A DNA stretch of 64,000 bases from Zingiber officinale (lineage: Eukaryota > Streptophyta > Magnoliopsida > Zingiberales > Zingiberaceae), in assembly GCF_018446385.1 (NCBI RefSeq), contig NC_055996.1:128326532-128390531 (forward strand). The letters are read 5' to 3'. The position numbers were made by a program, and so were the translations under genes. The notes under the pieces were generated by a model. That model had not been told where the DNA came from. It saw only the letters and a list, made by a program, of their open reading frames with translations, and searched no databases. Shown here piece by piece: positions 22,988 through 39,082 of the stretch; the first letter of the stretch is position 1, and each line of letters opens with the position of its first letter.

Positions 22988-25042
22988 TTAAAAGTCAATA
23001 ATATCTTCAACAGAGATGCTCTCATTAATTTTTAAAAGGTCAATGATTGGGAGGGGAGAGTCGGCGGGAGGCTTCCTATTTTCCACTAGTTTCTTCAAGG
23101 TATTATCAATTTCATGTTGGATAATTCGGACGAAGCGAATACTGACCATATCATAGAATTCCTCCGATCGATTGCTTATTTTTTCTTGATGGCCCAACAC
23201 TTATCCTATCCTGCCTGGTGCTCCTTAAGCTCGGACACTTAGCCCTCCAACTGGTCCTTCTGAGCCTTCAACTCTGCCATAGAGGCCTATAACTTTGTCA
23301 AGGAGACCTCCTAGCCTAGCATCTTAGCTCAGACATCTTTGATGGCCCAACGCTTATCCTATCCTGCCTGGTGCTCCTTAAGCTCAGACACCTAGCCCTC
23401 CAACTGGTTCTTCTGGGCCTTCAACTCTGCCATAGAGGCCTATAACTTTGTCAAGGCCTAGCATCTTAGCTCAGACATCTTTGGTTGCGATAAGGGTTGC
23501 CTTCAAATCACATCGTCGGATTTCTATCAAGGCCTTGGTTGACTCAACCTCCCCTCAAGTGGATCCTAGTTTCACTCTCAAGAGCCTCAGCTCCTGACAG
23601 CTAGCATCCAAACTAGCCTAGATGACTACCTCCTTAACTATAGTGGCTTCCAATTCCATTTGATGGCCAACTGCAATAGTTGTTAGAGTGTCTACCTTCA
23701 CTTATAGCTGACTCACGCAATGCACTACACTGATTCTTTTTGCCGTCATCTCAACTATCCCCCTCCTCAATGGGGTGACCATTGCCTGGTCAGAAGCGAT
23801 GTCTACTTGTTGTCACTTTAGGTGATCGACTTTTGACTATGTTATGATTATTTTCTATTGAATTACAACCAAAACTTCTTGAGAAGGGGATGCAACTAAC
23901 TGTGTCTCCAGTTCAGTAATGCAGGCTTGCAGATCTCGATGATCCTGGTAGATCTCAGGGTATTGTTGGCTGAATATCAACAGTTAAGACATATGTTTAG
24001 CCCCATCTCGCAGAAGTGATGATGCTAAAGCTTGAATAGGCATATCCTTGGCCGCTGCTTCCCCATTCTTCCGGGTGAGGGTTGCCGGACCATAAAGGGA
24101 GAGGTCTATCCTGTGCACTTCTTGGACTAGGTTGTCGGATAATTCTATGGCGAAGGGGATACCTTCTTTGCCTAACAAATTCCTTCAATGACTTGAAGAA
24201 CTCAGATTCAAAGGAGCATGAGAAGGACCAGCTTCCGTGCGAGAAGTTCCTGATTCGATAGGAGGTAGAGAAATGACGTCCTAGGAGATGTTGGGAGGTG
24301 CGCCATAACTAGGTGGTCATTTGATATGACTGATGCATTTGGTGGTTGAATTGATGAATGGATCAGTGAAGTTGAAGATCCGACCAAGACTAGTACAAGG
24401 GCGGATGAGCCTAATTGTTTGGCAGAGGGTCCAAATGAGTGATGCATTTTTATCAAAATTCTGAGGGGTCTTTCGACTCCACAGATGAAGTCGGTCTCAA
24501 GGCATCGGGTTGACTAGTAGGAGACCTTCTCGATTCTCCTGTCAAGCTTGGTGCTCTCACCCTCGATTGAGAAGCCCCCTCTGCTGGGGCTATAGCCAAA
24601 GCTCGTGGTGCTCCTTCTTCAGGGGTCACCTTAGTAAAGTAAATGATAGACACTCTATGTGCTTCTAGTTCTACTGTAATGAGGTTCATCACCTTGTTCA
24701 GCGATGCCCTTATTAACGTGTCAGTTGTAAAAAAAAATATACTTTTAGTTAGATATCAAAACTTACAATGATAAAAAATTCTTATCAAATGAAGTATTGA
24801 GGGGAGTCAGTCTTGGGCTCAGTCTGGACATATGCAGCAGTTCTTCCTTGAGTAAGACATTGTTGTTGAACTGTAGGCCCAATAGCTTCTGGGATGCGCT
24901 GTAATAGCCCCTCTCCAAATGACAGTCTTTCAAAGTCGAAAGCAAGGGCAACGCTCACTCCAGTGAGTCGGCCAAGAAATGGTTTGACAAAAAAGAATTG
25001 AAATTTCCATCCCTTATGGAATGAAGGAAGATCCTTGCTCAA
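22988..25042 (-). pseudogene. Antisense gene remnants of the Tat element
   Basis: Broken minus-strand frames read in the same position and direction as the antisense gene at 46270-48443. The upstream piece (25042-24785) contains DLPSFHKGWKFQFFFV, which parallels the ELPSFRTKW/HWKEHFFYL region of the intact-looking copy. The downstream part (23480-22988) is Glu/Lys/Leu-rich with a 153-base (51-codon) tandem duplication at 23191-23343 and 23344-23480, matching a coiled coil. Stops are numerous. Confidence 0.6.
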
Positions 25043-26012
25043 GTTAATCCCGGATTGGGAGGAAAAGAAGAAGACCCCATCTTCTGTCTTCTTTGGGTAA
25101 AAGAAAAAAATGAAAGAAGTGAGGGGAAAGCGGAATGCAATACAAACGTAAAATAATTTTTACCCAAGTCAAGATATGAAAAGAATTAGGGTCAAGCTGT
25201 GACAACGAGATGCGAAAGTTTCAATAAAGAAATAGGGAAAGGGAAGCGTAGTTCGATTAGCATGTGACTTCGAAAGAAGGTTACAAAGCCTGGAGGAGGA
25301 TAATATGGTCAATTGTTGTCATTCAGAAGCCTTAACAGATGATTGGTCGAAACTCCATAAGTCGTTCTCAACCTATTCAAGGATGCCTTGGTAAAACTTG
25401 AAGCATTAGGTGTGTACTAGGGAGCGGAAGAAGATTCTTCGCTCATGGAATGTGCTACCAAGGAACTAGTGAAAGAAAGAACTATAAAGACCGACTAAAA
25501 TAACTTACTAGGTGGAGAGGAAAACTTAAATATGAAGAAACGATGATTGAAGAATCAGCAAGTGTATGTAGAAACGTTCTTATCTGACCTAATATAACCC
25601 GACTCGTTTAACAAAGACCATTGGATCTCTGTTGTTAAAAAAACTGGACAAATTTTCCACCATGAGATCAAGCACATGGGGCAAATAAAAACTCAAAGTA
25701 ATCATTACCTATTAAAAGACACCAAGTCTTTTTTGTCGTGAGTACCATCACATTAATGTGATACAATTTTGGAGGCTTACTAGTGCATTCTGGGCTCAAA
25801 AATCAAGACCGATGATGCAACCAACATGCTTAAAAGGAATGACTACATTTAAGGACATGATGATCAAACATGCTGATATTTAATGCTTAATCTCTTCAGA
25901 AATACATAGTGGATCTGTCATGTGGCTTAAGCAGTCGAGGCGGTTGGAATCATTTTGATTAAACAATAGTCTAGTGAGTTGGACTCTCAACTAGACTTGA
26001 AGAGAAGATTTG
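25043..26012. other. 3' non-coding part of the decayed Tat element
   Basis: No intact frame is seen; it probably covers the promoter side of the antisense gene. A purine-rich tract GAAGAGAAGA (about 25999-26008) precedes the 3' LTR. Confidence 0.5.
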
Positions 26013-26673
26013 TGGTGTGGAGAATTATCAGTGGGCACCACATGGATAAGAGAAGATTAGTGAAACCTGCTGATGTGGTTCCAACAGAGAAAAGTCAAAT
26101 CGATGCTTGACTCCTTAGCCTCCATGCCACTTGGGCCTCCCAACTTCTTAGACTCTTGGTCCTCTCGATTTCTCGGGCTTCCTGACTTTTTAGCCTCCCG
26201 AGTCTTGACTCTCGATCCACTGCCTCCTGGGCTTTCTCAGCCCTTGGCGATACTAGACACAAAACTATTTCAAGAAAAAAATAAATCATCGTACAAATAT
26301 GAGATTATTTCATAAAAAAGCAATGACATGAATAAATCCCGCATTATTTAAGAAATTAAATAATTATAATATGGGGAGAGGAACTGAAGAAAAAAGTATA
26401 TGGTCTTCCTATAAGATATAGCTTTTTTCGGTATACAGGTATATATGCGCACCTACATATTAAAACCTTTATACTCATCTTCTTGATCCTCTAACTTAGA
26501 TGTCGGAGTGACTATGCCGGAGAACCTTCGACCGTCATTCTAATCCTCTTTTTCTTTTTTGCCTTTGTCCAGACTTCTAACCACATCATTAGTTTTATTG
26601 TCGTTCAATGATTAAATTGGTAATAGAGTCAATTCATCGATGATTTACTTATCAATATTTACATGCAGGATCA
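26013..26673 (+). repeat. 3' LTR, family X
   Basis: It begins like the LTRs at 19941 and 35189 and ends GCAGGATCA. The interior carries repeated GGCCTCCCGACTT-like words and a late region (TCTTGATCCTCTAACTTAGA..) that also appears at 52140-52355. Confidence 0.8.
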
Positions 26674-27147
26674 ACTACTTGACGACCCTTTAGTTAGAGA
26701 ATTTGATTTAGCTTCCACCCTTGGAGTTCAATAAGTTTCTCAATGTCACCCTCCAATCACATTTTGTATGAGTTTCTCTTAATAGTTTACAAATTTATTT
26801 TGATTGAATTCGGGAGATTCACAAATCAATGGCTGTAGAAATAATTTGATAAAAAAGAGACTGAGTGAGATAATAAATAAATATTAAATGAAAGTAACAC
26901 TAGAAATAAGACAGGTTGTGACCTCTCGCACCCAAAGCGAGAATCATACAACTAGACTAAATGCCCGCTGTTAATTTTATGTAAAGTTATATACTTTATA
27001 ATATTATTATTGTGAGATTTTGAACAAAAATATTTGAAACGTTAAGGCAAAACATAAATTTGGAAAAAGAAAAAACTATTAACCCTAACTCGATCCAGTT
27101 CACTTCCGCTTCCATCCACGCGATCGGAGCTTTCCCTCTCCTTCGAG
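26674..27147 (+). promoter_or_regulatory. Upstream region of the acyl carrier protein gene
   Basis: AT-rich DNA leads into a short GC-richer 5' leader. TTAACCCTAAC (27077-27087) is close to the plant telo-box AAACCCTAA, which is common upstream of genes for growth-related and organelle proteins. No clear TATA box position can be fixed. Confidence 0.4.
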
Positions 27148-31290
<4,143 letters not shown>

Positions 31291-32174
31291 GATTTTTGAT
31301 AGTGCGGAATGTTAATATGAACTGTTTTTTTCCTGTTAAACCTGTTGCAACTGGCAAGGCTTGACCTTTTGCCACCAGAAGATGGAATGATTTGGTAATT
31401 TCAGCCACATTGGACGTCTGTGTAATCGTACAAACTAAACTCAGAGCCTAGCTTGGAACTTGATGCTCAGTCTACTACAGTTCCAAATAGTCTCTTGAGT
31501 TTGGTATAAATGATTAAATTCTCTTATCTGCGTTCACTAGTGGTAGCTTCTGATTTGTTATCTTAGTAGTAACTTTGGTTGTCAAAATTTAATATAATTA
31601 TCAATCGTTGTCATCTGAGCTTGAGATCGCATTACTAATGCTCTAAACTTGGCGTTCTACGTGGATTTATAATTTGGATTTCAACAAAGTGTAGACTGAA
31701 TTAGTATGGAATGAGAATTGCCCTCATCCTGCGTGGCGGCTCATCAACATCCACTTGTACGCAATGCAACCTCATTTTGTCGTTTGCCAAAACTTGGCTT
31801 GGCGTTTATCAATAAATGATCGCACTAAGTTCCAACACCCGATCACGAGCTACTACAAACAACCCCTGACGATGGCTACACGGAGATCCGAAATTCGAAA
31901 ACCAAATGTCATATCTATCGCTGCCGAGTGTGGACGATTTTCAGGTTCACGAGACTGCGATAGGAACCATGAGCAGGGGCCGTCCTCCGTTGATAGACTT
32001 GTCCTCTTCTCGCTTTTGTGCATCCATTCACGTGCTGTGGAAGCCGCATCCTTTTGATTCCCACTGCACATGGATTTATATCATTGATGGTTGATCTTTG
32101 TAGCGTAGTGTGCGATTGATGAAAGTATCTTTTAGCCACAAGCCAATCGGCAAAGGCAGAGGCAACCAACCGCC
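31291..32174 (+). other. 3' flank of the ACP gene and promoter region of the GASA gene
   Basis: No gene is supported here. A CACGTG G-box lies at 32029-32034, about 145 bp before the TATA box of the next gene. Open frames on the minus strand (31853-32322) overlap that promoter and look accidental. Confidence 0.5.
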
Positions 32175-32181
32175 TATATAT
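32175..32181 (+). promoter_or_regulatory. TATA box of the GASA gene
   Basis: TATATAT in the context CCGCCTATATATGCATGC, 63 bp before the ATG. This implies a short 5' leader of roughly 35 bases. Confidence 0.75.
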
Positions 32182-32243
32182 GCATGCGAAGGGTGGGAGA
32201 CTGACCACCTTATCGTTTCCTTTGTCATCGGCACCAACAACCC

Positions 32244-32853
32244 ATGGCAACCAAAGTCTGTCTCCTCCTCTGCATCGCCATGCTGCTTTCTCTGGTCGTC
32301 CAAGGCCAGGTCTATATCTCATCCTCTACTCTCAATGCTTTAAAGAACTGCTGCAATTTTGCATAAACCATTAATTCTTTCGGTGCAGCACAAGTCGTCT
32401 CCAGCCCCGATTGCACAACCTGGGAATCCACTCGCCCCGACTCCACAGCCAATCAAGTTCCCCATGGTGATCGATAAATCATGCATCACTTCTTCGTAGC
32501 TAATCTTATGCACAGATAATCACTGTCATTGTTGTTGTTGGGTTGCAGTATGGAGCCACTCCAGGAAGCCTCCAGCCTCAAGGTAAGTACTGATAAACAT
32601 GTATAATCCTCGACCATAGAGAGCGAACTGCGCGACTAATGGATGATGAATTCATTGTTAAATGCATGCAGAGTGCTCGGGGGCTTGCTCCGGGCGGTGC
32701 TCGGCGACGGCGTACAAGAAGCCGTGCCTGTTCTTCTGCCAAAAGTGCTGCGCCAAGTGCCTGTGCGTGCCGCCGGGAACCTACGGCAACAAGCAGTTCT
32801 GTCCCTGCTACAACAACTGGAAGACCAAGAGAGGCGGCCCCAAATGCCCCTGA
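32244..32853 (+). CDS. GASA/snakin cysteine-rich peptide (gibberellin-regulated family), four exons
   Basis: Exons are 32244-32309, 32389-32466, 32549-32582 and 32672-32853. All introns have GT-AG ends and the joined frame gives 119 residues. Residues 1-22 (MATKVCLLLCIAMLLSLVVQGQ) are a signal peptide. A Pro/Gln-rich variable linker follows (about 23-60). The C-terminal 60 residues are the GASA domain with all twelve cysteines: CSGACSGRC, PCLFFCQKCCAKCLCVP, FCPCYNNW and a final KCP just before the stop. These form six disulfides in the family. GASA peptides are secreted to the wall; members affect cell expansion, flowering and hormone response or act as antimicrobial snakins. Which role applies here cannot be told. 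Everything needed for function is present. Other frames across exon 4 are shadows. Confidence 0.96.
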
Positions 32854-33740
32854 AATTAAACAATTTGAATATGTATGCACATAGCCCTCCGAATATCAAT
32901 GTGGCCCATCCAGCCTTTGAATTTTCAATTATTATGTTTCCTTTCTTCGTGTTCTATCTGGAAAACTGCTACCCTTGTAAGATGAGAAATTATCATAGAG
33001 CGATTGGGGATTTGGGGGATGTAGCTCAGGCCACATATTTCATGGTGACTATCGACCAACTCGCTTATGGACCAATTCCTCATAATTAGAGCAAAATGCG
33101 ATAATGTTTATACGGTTCAGTATCGTCAGTTCCCTGGACTAGATGCAGAACATTTTATCCTAACGCCCTTTACCTGAAGAAGACAACAATTCTTCATAGT
33201 GAAGCTTGATTAGAACTAGATCCTCATGTTGCCTAACAGCAACTTAGAGCCTCTGGAGGACATACGTAACAGTCTATAGTACTGCTTTTTCGGTGAAGAG
33301 ATAATCTTTTGAAGCCTTTACTGCTTTCGCCGTGATTGTATTTGTCAGTAGAATAATAAATATAAAGATTCTAAATTTATATAGAATTGAATAAACTACT
33401 GGATCAAATTATAACGGAGGAAAATGTGAAATTGTAATCTTGGCGGCTCCTATAGGACGGTTTCATACTTTTTGAAAGAGGATACATTATAATGACATTT
33501 GCTCTAGTAGCGATCCTTTATATAAGAAAGATTAAGCACCTAATACAGTATTTTATAATCGTTGGAAATGGATCCCAAATCAAATCACAACTAAGTCATT
33601 TAACAAAGTGTTAATCTATTTTGATATTTCAATATGCTTAGTGTCCTAAAAAAAATATTATTTTCAGCAATTTGTATGATTAAAACTTAAAAGCATCCTA
33701 GGTAGATAAATCAATAGTTGTCTTGTGGTGAAGATGACTT
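32854..33740 (+). other. 3' UTR of the GASA gene and intergenic DNA
   Basis: No further gene is seen. The long plus-strand frame reaching 33089 is a shifted reading of GASA exon 4 and its 3' UTR. Confidence 0.5.
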
Positions 33741-33754
33741 ATATCTGAACTAAC

Positions 33755-34167
33755 ACGGGGCACGGTCATATCGGATTTGATGTATGTGTTGAAAAACTTT
33801 GTCACATGGTTGTGTCATCAAACATGGTCTAACCGTGTTTGGGTCTATGAGAATGGGCATATTCATGGCACTGCCCAGAAGCTTGGCATGGCCGTGCTTC
33901 ATCAGGAGTCAAGTTTGTGCGAGATCATTGTTATTGCTTGGTATTTTTGATTTAAAATATCATGTATGACTTGGATTGTATAAATAGAATCATTGTAACC
34001 CTAAAACATATAGAGAATTATAATTGAAGCATTCTTTGGTCGTTTTGTGGAGTAGGTACATCACTGAACTACATTAAACTTTTTTGTCTTCTCTCAGTCT
34101 CTCTTTTATTCTCTTTGGTTTCTCTTTTGTAATTTTTTTTCACAATTATTGTGGCACAATCTCAACA
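33755..34167 (+). repeat. 5' LTR of the outer copia element
   Basis: The stretch GAAAAACT..CATGGTTGTG...AAAATATCATGTATGACTTGG...CTCAACA parallels 57225-57647. It ends just before a degraded primer site TTAGTATTAGAGCTC (34169-34183), comparable to TTGGTATCAGAGC. The left boundary is approximate. Confidence 0.7.
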
Positions 34168-34299
34168 ATTAGTATTAGAGCTCAAGATATCATATATGAA
34201 ATTTCTTCTGTGAAGTTTGATCTACAAAAACTTCGACAGAATTAGTAATTTTGAATTATGACATATGAGGGTTAAAAATCTACTAGTGCAACAAGGCAT

Positions 34300-35188
34300 G
34301 GTAAAGACACTAGGTGAAAAGAAATCAGATGGTATGGAGAAGACAGGTTGGGAGGAACTATAGGCAAAAGTGGTGACAATGATCATACTTTGTCTAACGG
34401 ATAACGTGATGTATCACGTTATGGACGAGGAATCATCAGTGACAATTTGGTAGAAACTAAAAAGTCGATACATGTCCAAGTCGTTGACAAATAAATTCTA
34501 TCTTGAATAGAAATTATTTGGGTTTAAGATATCAAAGGGCACATGGTGTTAGTATAGTAAGTTTCATATGTAAGTATAATTGGTTGTCTGATTTATGTCA
34601 TAGTTTGCACAAAACCTGATTTAGCGCATGTTGTTAGTATAGTAAGCAAGTTTCTTTCAAATCATGATCGATAACATTGGGATGTAATTAAGTGGATTTT
34701 TAAATACTTGAGGAATACTATAAATTATGACATTGTGTTCAGTAAACAACAGAGTGATACTTTAGTTACAAAAATATGTGGATGTAGGCTATGCAAGAGA
34801 TTTGGATGACAGAATGTCTACTACAGAGTATGTGTTCACTATGGCAGAAGGACCTCTTTATTGGAAGTCTATAGTATAATCTATAGTTGTATTGTCCACT
34901 ACTGAGTCAGAGTACATGGCAGTAGCTGAAGTAGCCAAGGAAGCCTTGTGGCTTATAGGATTAGTTAGCAAACTAGATGTTCAACAAGGTAAGGTCAAGG
35001 TGTATTGTGATAGTCAGAGTGCTATCTATTTGGAAAAGAAGCAGGCGCATCATATAAGGATCAATCATATCATATTTCACAATATCAGAGAGCTAATATC
35101 TTCCAAGAAAATACTACTCGAGAAGGTCCACACTTCTAAAAATGTTGTAGATATGTTGACAAAGTCAGTTACTGTAGAGAAATTCAAG
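34300..35188 (+). pseudogene. Outer copia gag and RNase H remnants
   Basis: Around 34390-34510 translation reads CLTDNVMYHVMDEES then YMSKSLTNKFYLE, a Tnt1-like gag. A deletion then leads to the RT tail (CTKPDLAHVVSIVSKF from about 34608), a YLRNT segment, and RNase H: STTESEYMAVAEVAKEALWL, VYCDSQSAIYL, HIRINHI and DMLTKSVTVEKFK. The frame is cut at 35188 by the family X LTR and continues at 52361 with HCLNLINSL, which confirms the insertion point. Stops are present throughout. Confidence 0.88.
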
Positions 35189-35427
35189 TGATCCAGGGAG
35201 TAATCAGTAGGTGCCACATGGATAAGAGAGAATTGGTGAAAACTACTGAAGTAGCTCCAAACAGGAAATTCTCGGCTTCGTAGCCTTCTCGGACCTCCTA
35301 GCTCCACTGCCTTCTCAGGCCTCCTGGCTCCATAATCTCCCGGCCACTCGGGCCTCCCGACTCTACAATCTCCCAGCCACTCGGGCCTCCCAGTTCTAGA
35401 GTTTCTCGGTCACTCGAGCCTCTAGTC

Positions 35428-36495
35428 TGTTGGAACAATTTAGGTGTCTTAGGTTTTGATGTTTGGGTAAAGTTTAAGTTAGGTTTATTGTTATATTTGA
35501 TATGTATTATGAGTGTGTAAGATGCAAGTACAATAAGGAAATTCTAAGTATGATCTTGGCAAAAGAAAAGTCCAAGTGTGATTTTGGCAATAGTGAAAGT
35601 CTAAGGATGAGTCTTGGTTGTATAAGTCCAAGCATGTAGTCTTGGCAATGTAAGCCCAAGTGTGATTTGGCAAAAGTTGAAGTCCTGGAGGCACATCCTC
35701 TTGGCAAAAGAAGACCCGATAATAAGGACAAAGCTGAAAAATGCTCTTAAAACTAAAGTGTGAAAGATAGGGAAGCATCTGAGGGGCGCAAGGTTGATGG
35801 AGGAGGCTAGAAGGCAAGGTCAAGATTGTGTGAGCGAGGATGAGTGCATGAGAAAATGTGCTCGAGTAAACCTTAGGTTTAGGGTTTACCAGTCGACTGG
35901 TGTATGTACTAGTCAACTGGTGGTTAGACTGGGAGAGTATTTCTATTCTTTCAATCGAAGTGGACCAGTCAACTAGTCATGACACCAGTCGACTGACATC
36001 AAGTCGTTGGGTTATAACGGTCGAATTCCATAGAGGACCAGTTGACTGGAGATATGACCAATCGATTAGTAACAACAGGAACAACTTTGCTATTATCCCC
36101 AAGCTCTATTTAAGAGAGCTCAGAGTGGCTGGTTTGGGTGTCAAAATTAGAGGTGGCTAATTCCTAATTAGAGTCTCCAAGCTCTCTTGTGAACCTCTTG
36201 TTCTTGATCAAGTTGTGGTGAGGTTTCTCTACTGACAAGGAGGTTCGAGCTAGCCAGAGTTCTGAGGCATAATCCACCGACAGATTGAGGGATCGTCCAC
36301 CTTATGGACATCCGTAAAATAGGAGCCCTAATTTTTAAACCAAGTAAATGAATGTGTCAGTGTTTGTATTTCTTCATCATATTTAGCTTTCATACTTGTT
36401 ATTTTATACTTTCACTATGCTAACAAGTGTAGGAAGCGAACAAAGTGGGCGATCGACTATTCACCCCCCTCTAGCCGGTGTCAAAGGTTCCAATA
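35428..36495 (+). repeat. 5' LTR of gag-only element B
   Basis: It runs from TGTTGGAACAATTTAGG to GGTTCCAATA (usual end CCAACA, with a change). The 3' LTR matches along its length. The LTR contains several palindromes of the CCAGTCGACTGG type between 35890 and 36070. Confidence 0.9.
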
Positions 36496-36497
36496 AG

Positions 36498-36509
36498 TGG
36501 TATCAGAGC
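36498..36509 (+). promoter_or_regulatory. Primer binding site of gag-only element B
   Basis: TGGTATCAGAGC lies two bases after the LTR end and matches initiator tRNA-Met. Confidence 0.85.
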
Positions 36510-36561
36510 GAGGAGCACTCTTGAAAGACTAATCATCAGAAGGAACACGCGCTAGAAGAAG

Positions 36562-37920
36562 ATGGAGTCGGAAAGTCCACTAGGATGGGATATTCGGATC
36601 CTACCTCCATACGATTGAGAAGACTTCAAGTATTGGAGGAAGCGTTTGGAGACTTTGTTCCAAATGGATTGAGATCATTGGACCGTGTTGGAAGTTCCTT
36701 TCGAATCTCTAATGGACAAGAATGGGAAGCGTTTCCAACCTCAGTATTGGACCGAAGAGCAAAGACAACAATCAGAGACGGATAAAGAGCTAACTAGAAT
36801 TGTATTGAATTTATTGCCTTCTAATATTGTGTTACATGTAGGTGAGTACAAGTATGCTCATGAGCTATGGAGCAAAGTGATTGCTCTTCATGAAGATCCT
36901 ACACAAACACAAGAAGTGCAGAAGCCTAAGGAAAAGAGTTCATTGGTCCAAGAGGAGGAGAAGGACTAATCGGATGTGGAGACGAGCTCAAAATCTAAAG
37001 AAGATGAAGAAGTGAGACCGTCCACATCTTCAAGTGAGGAAGAAGAGTCCAAGACAAGTGAGAAAGAAATCATGACAGTTCAACTCTCAACCTCAACTAC
37101 CAAGAAGAGCGGAAAATTACATATCAAGTGCTTTGAATGTGGTGAGATGAGACACTACAAGAGTAAGTGTCCATTGCTCAAGAAGGAAAGGAGATAAATT
37201 CTAAATCCATTAAAATTACTTTAAGAACTAATGTGGGTTATAGTGATAGAGTCAAGCAGAAGAAGCACATAGGGTGCTTTATGTGTGGTGAGCGTGCTCA
37301 CTACTGCATGAAGTACCCAAGGAGAGGAAAGTTCAAGAAGTTGGCACACTTCAAGAAATGGGAGAAGAAGAGAGGCTCATGTCAAGGGAGAGCTTCAAGA
37401 GTAAGAGAGGTATACCCTAGTTTAAATTTGAATTCAAATTTAAATTCTTCTATCCATGGTAGGAATAATTTTTATTTACCTATACAAAATCATGATTTTA
37501 GATATAATGATAGGAATAGGGTTAATGTATGTGATAACCCTCGGAAATCATTTTCAAATGATAGAACTAGCAAGAAACAACCCACCTTACCTAAGTAGAG
37601 GAAGGTGGTTGAAAACCTAGGTATTAATCCTAAAAAAGAGAGACATATGCCTAGGAAGGGTAGGTTTAGGAATGTCTAAAGTGGACATGTTGATTTTAGG
37701 ATTAGAAACCTAGAATTAGAAAATCAAGTTTTGAGGGAGAAGCTTGATAGGGTAGAAAAAGTCCTAGGTAAATTCATTAATGGATCTAAAGGACTTAATA
37801 GGATGTTGGGTAGTCAAAGACCCAATCGTGATATATCCAATTTGGGATATTGGTCTTTATCAAACAAGAGTAAGGAGAATTACCCATGGAGCACTTTGGT
37901 GGGTATGCTATAGTAGAGTC
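36562..37920 (+). pseudogene. Gag of gag-only element B, several stops
   Basis: The start ATG at 36562 is followed by a copia-type gag (GWDIRILPPYD, FKYWRKRLETLF, ELTRIVLNLLPSN). In-frame stops occur at 36616 (TGA), 36670 (TGA) and 36967 (TAA), and a frameshift lies near 37185. The first zinc knuckle CFECGEMRHYKSKC is complete. A second, CFMCGERAHYCMKY, has lost its last cysteine. A coiled-coil-like region (LELENQVLREKLDRVEKVLGKF) follows at about 37710-37780. No pol domain follows. Confidence 0.85.
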
Positions 37921-39082
37921 CTCTAAGGCTAAAAAATAATTACATGCATTGATTGTAAGTGAAAATGGCAAGGGGAAATCCTCCAAGGCTAGAGAAAAGT
38001 CATATGCTAGGGTGTCATATGATTATATCAAGGAAAGTTCAAAAAATGACAAGAGAAAGACATTTAAGGATAAGGAGAAATAAACCAAGGACAATATGTC
38101 TAAGGTTAAGAAGGTCAAGTTTGTAGGTCAAGTGTCACCCGAGGTGCGCCAATATAGCCTAGCCATAGTGGATGAGTCACCTAGGGAGGTGGCTAAAGTT
38201 AAGAGCTCTAAGGAGAACTCAAGGAGTCAAGTTAGGACCCATGGTCAATAGATCTTAAGTGAACCTTATTTGGGATTCTAGATAGGTCATAAAATGTGCC
38301 AAAGTAGTTTAGAGATGGACTTGAGTCTCAAACGTAGGAAATCGACACATATGTGATGTGTTTCATGCATGGAAATATGATATTGGGTTCATATTGTATG
38401 AAAATTTATTTTGGATGTATAGATGCTATATAAATTAATGGTCGTGATACATTATGATTTGGTATGAGCAGATGCATCAAGAGGAAGTCAAAACTAGGAC
38501 TTTAGATCAATGTTCAATTAAACCATTTAAATAGTTTTAGATTTTGTGTCAATCTTGAGATCCAAGACATATATATTTTTAAATATATTTTTTCCAAGTA
38601 GATATTGGTAAAATAGATCTCTCCATAAAATTTAGAGATTTTTGGAGGTCTGTGAAATTTTTTGTGTATTTATGAAATTAGGTTTAGAATGTTATTTAGG
38701 GCTGAAATAGGTACCCATCGACTGGCTCAGACACCAGTCGACTGGTAACTATGTTCATCAAGCATAGAATAGTTTTGAGAGGTTATTTTGATATGATCAA
38801 TCGACTAGGGCCTATGACAGTCGACCAATACAGGTTGAAAATGTTTTCAGCAATAGAAAATGACCAAAAGGATGATAAATATTTATATAATCATATGGAG
38901 GATTAATACATGATGTTTATGGTCATTAGAGGTTAAAGAGTCCAATAATTGAGATATTATTGGAGCTCTTTTTTATGTGTGGCAAAGGGGAAGAAGTGTT
39001 AGATTTAAGTGTGAAATCTATACACTTTTACAAGAAATCCTAGCTCAAGGGAGAGCTTAGGTGGAGGAGGAGCGATAGCTTA
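37921..39082 (+). other. Interior non-coding part of gag-only element B
   Basis: It is rich in A, AAG and GTCAAG words and scattered stops. Two more CCAGTCGACTGG-like palindromes lie at about 38715-38745 and a related one near 38800-38830. No protease, integrase or RT motif is found. It continues after the Tat element at 49987-50166. Confidence 0.6.

Larger units (their letters stand above)
19941..26673 (+). mobile_element. Decayed Ty3/gypsy element (Tat type) with large internal deletion
   Basis: A 5' LTR fragment (starting TGATCCGGGGAATGATCAG at 19941) is fused to the end of an integrase gene at about 20238. Then follow a 12-unit tandem array (21650-22900), remnants of an antisense gene (22988-25042), a purine tract and a 3' LTR (26013-26673). 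Gag, protease, RT and RNase H are gone. The order after integrase is the same as in the better preserved Tat element at 39083-49986. A solo LTR is inserted at 20678-21603. Clear target duplications are not visible, which fits great age. Confidence 0.8.

Noticed and set aside
32643-33089. 148-codon plus-strand frame at the GASA gene
   Set aside because: It is a shifted reading of GASA exon 4 plus the 3' UTR. The true frame is shown by the twelve-cysteine pattern and splice sites.
35077-35307. Minus-strand frame across the junction at 35188
   Set aside because: It spans an insertion boundary between copia RNase H and a family X LTR, so it cannot be an old gene.
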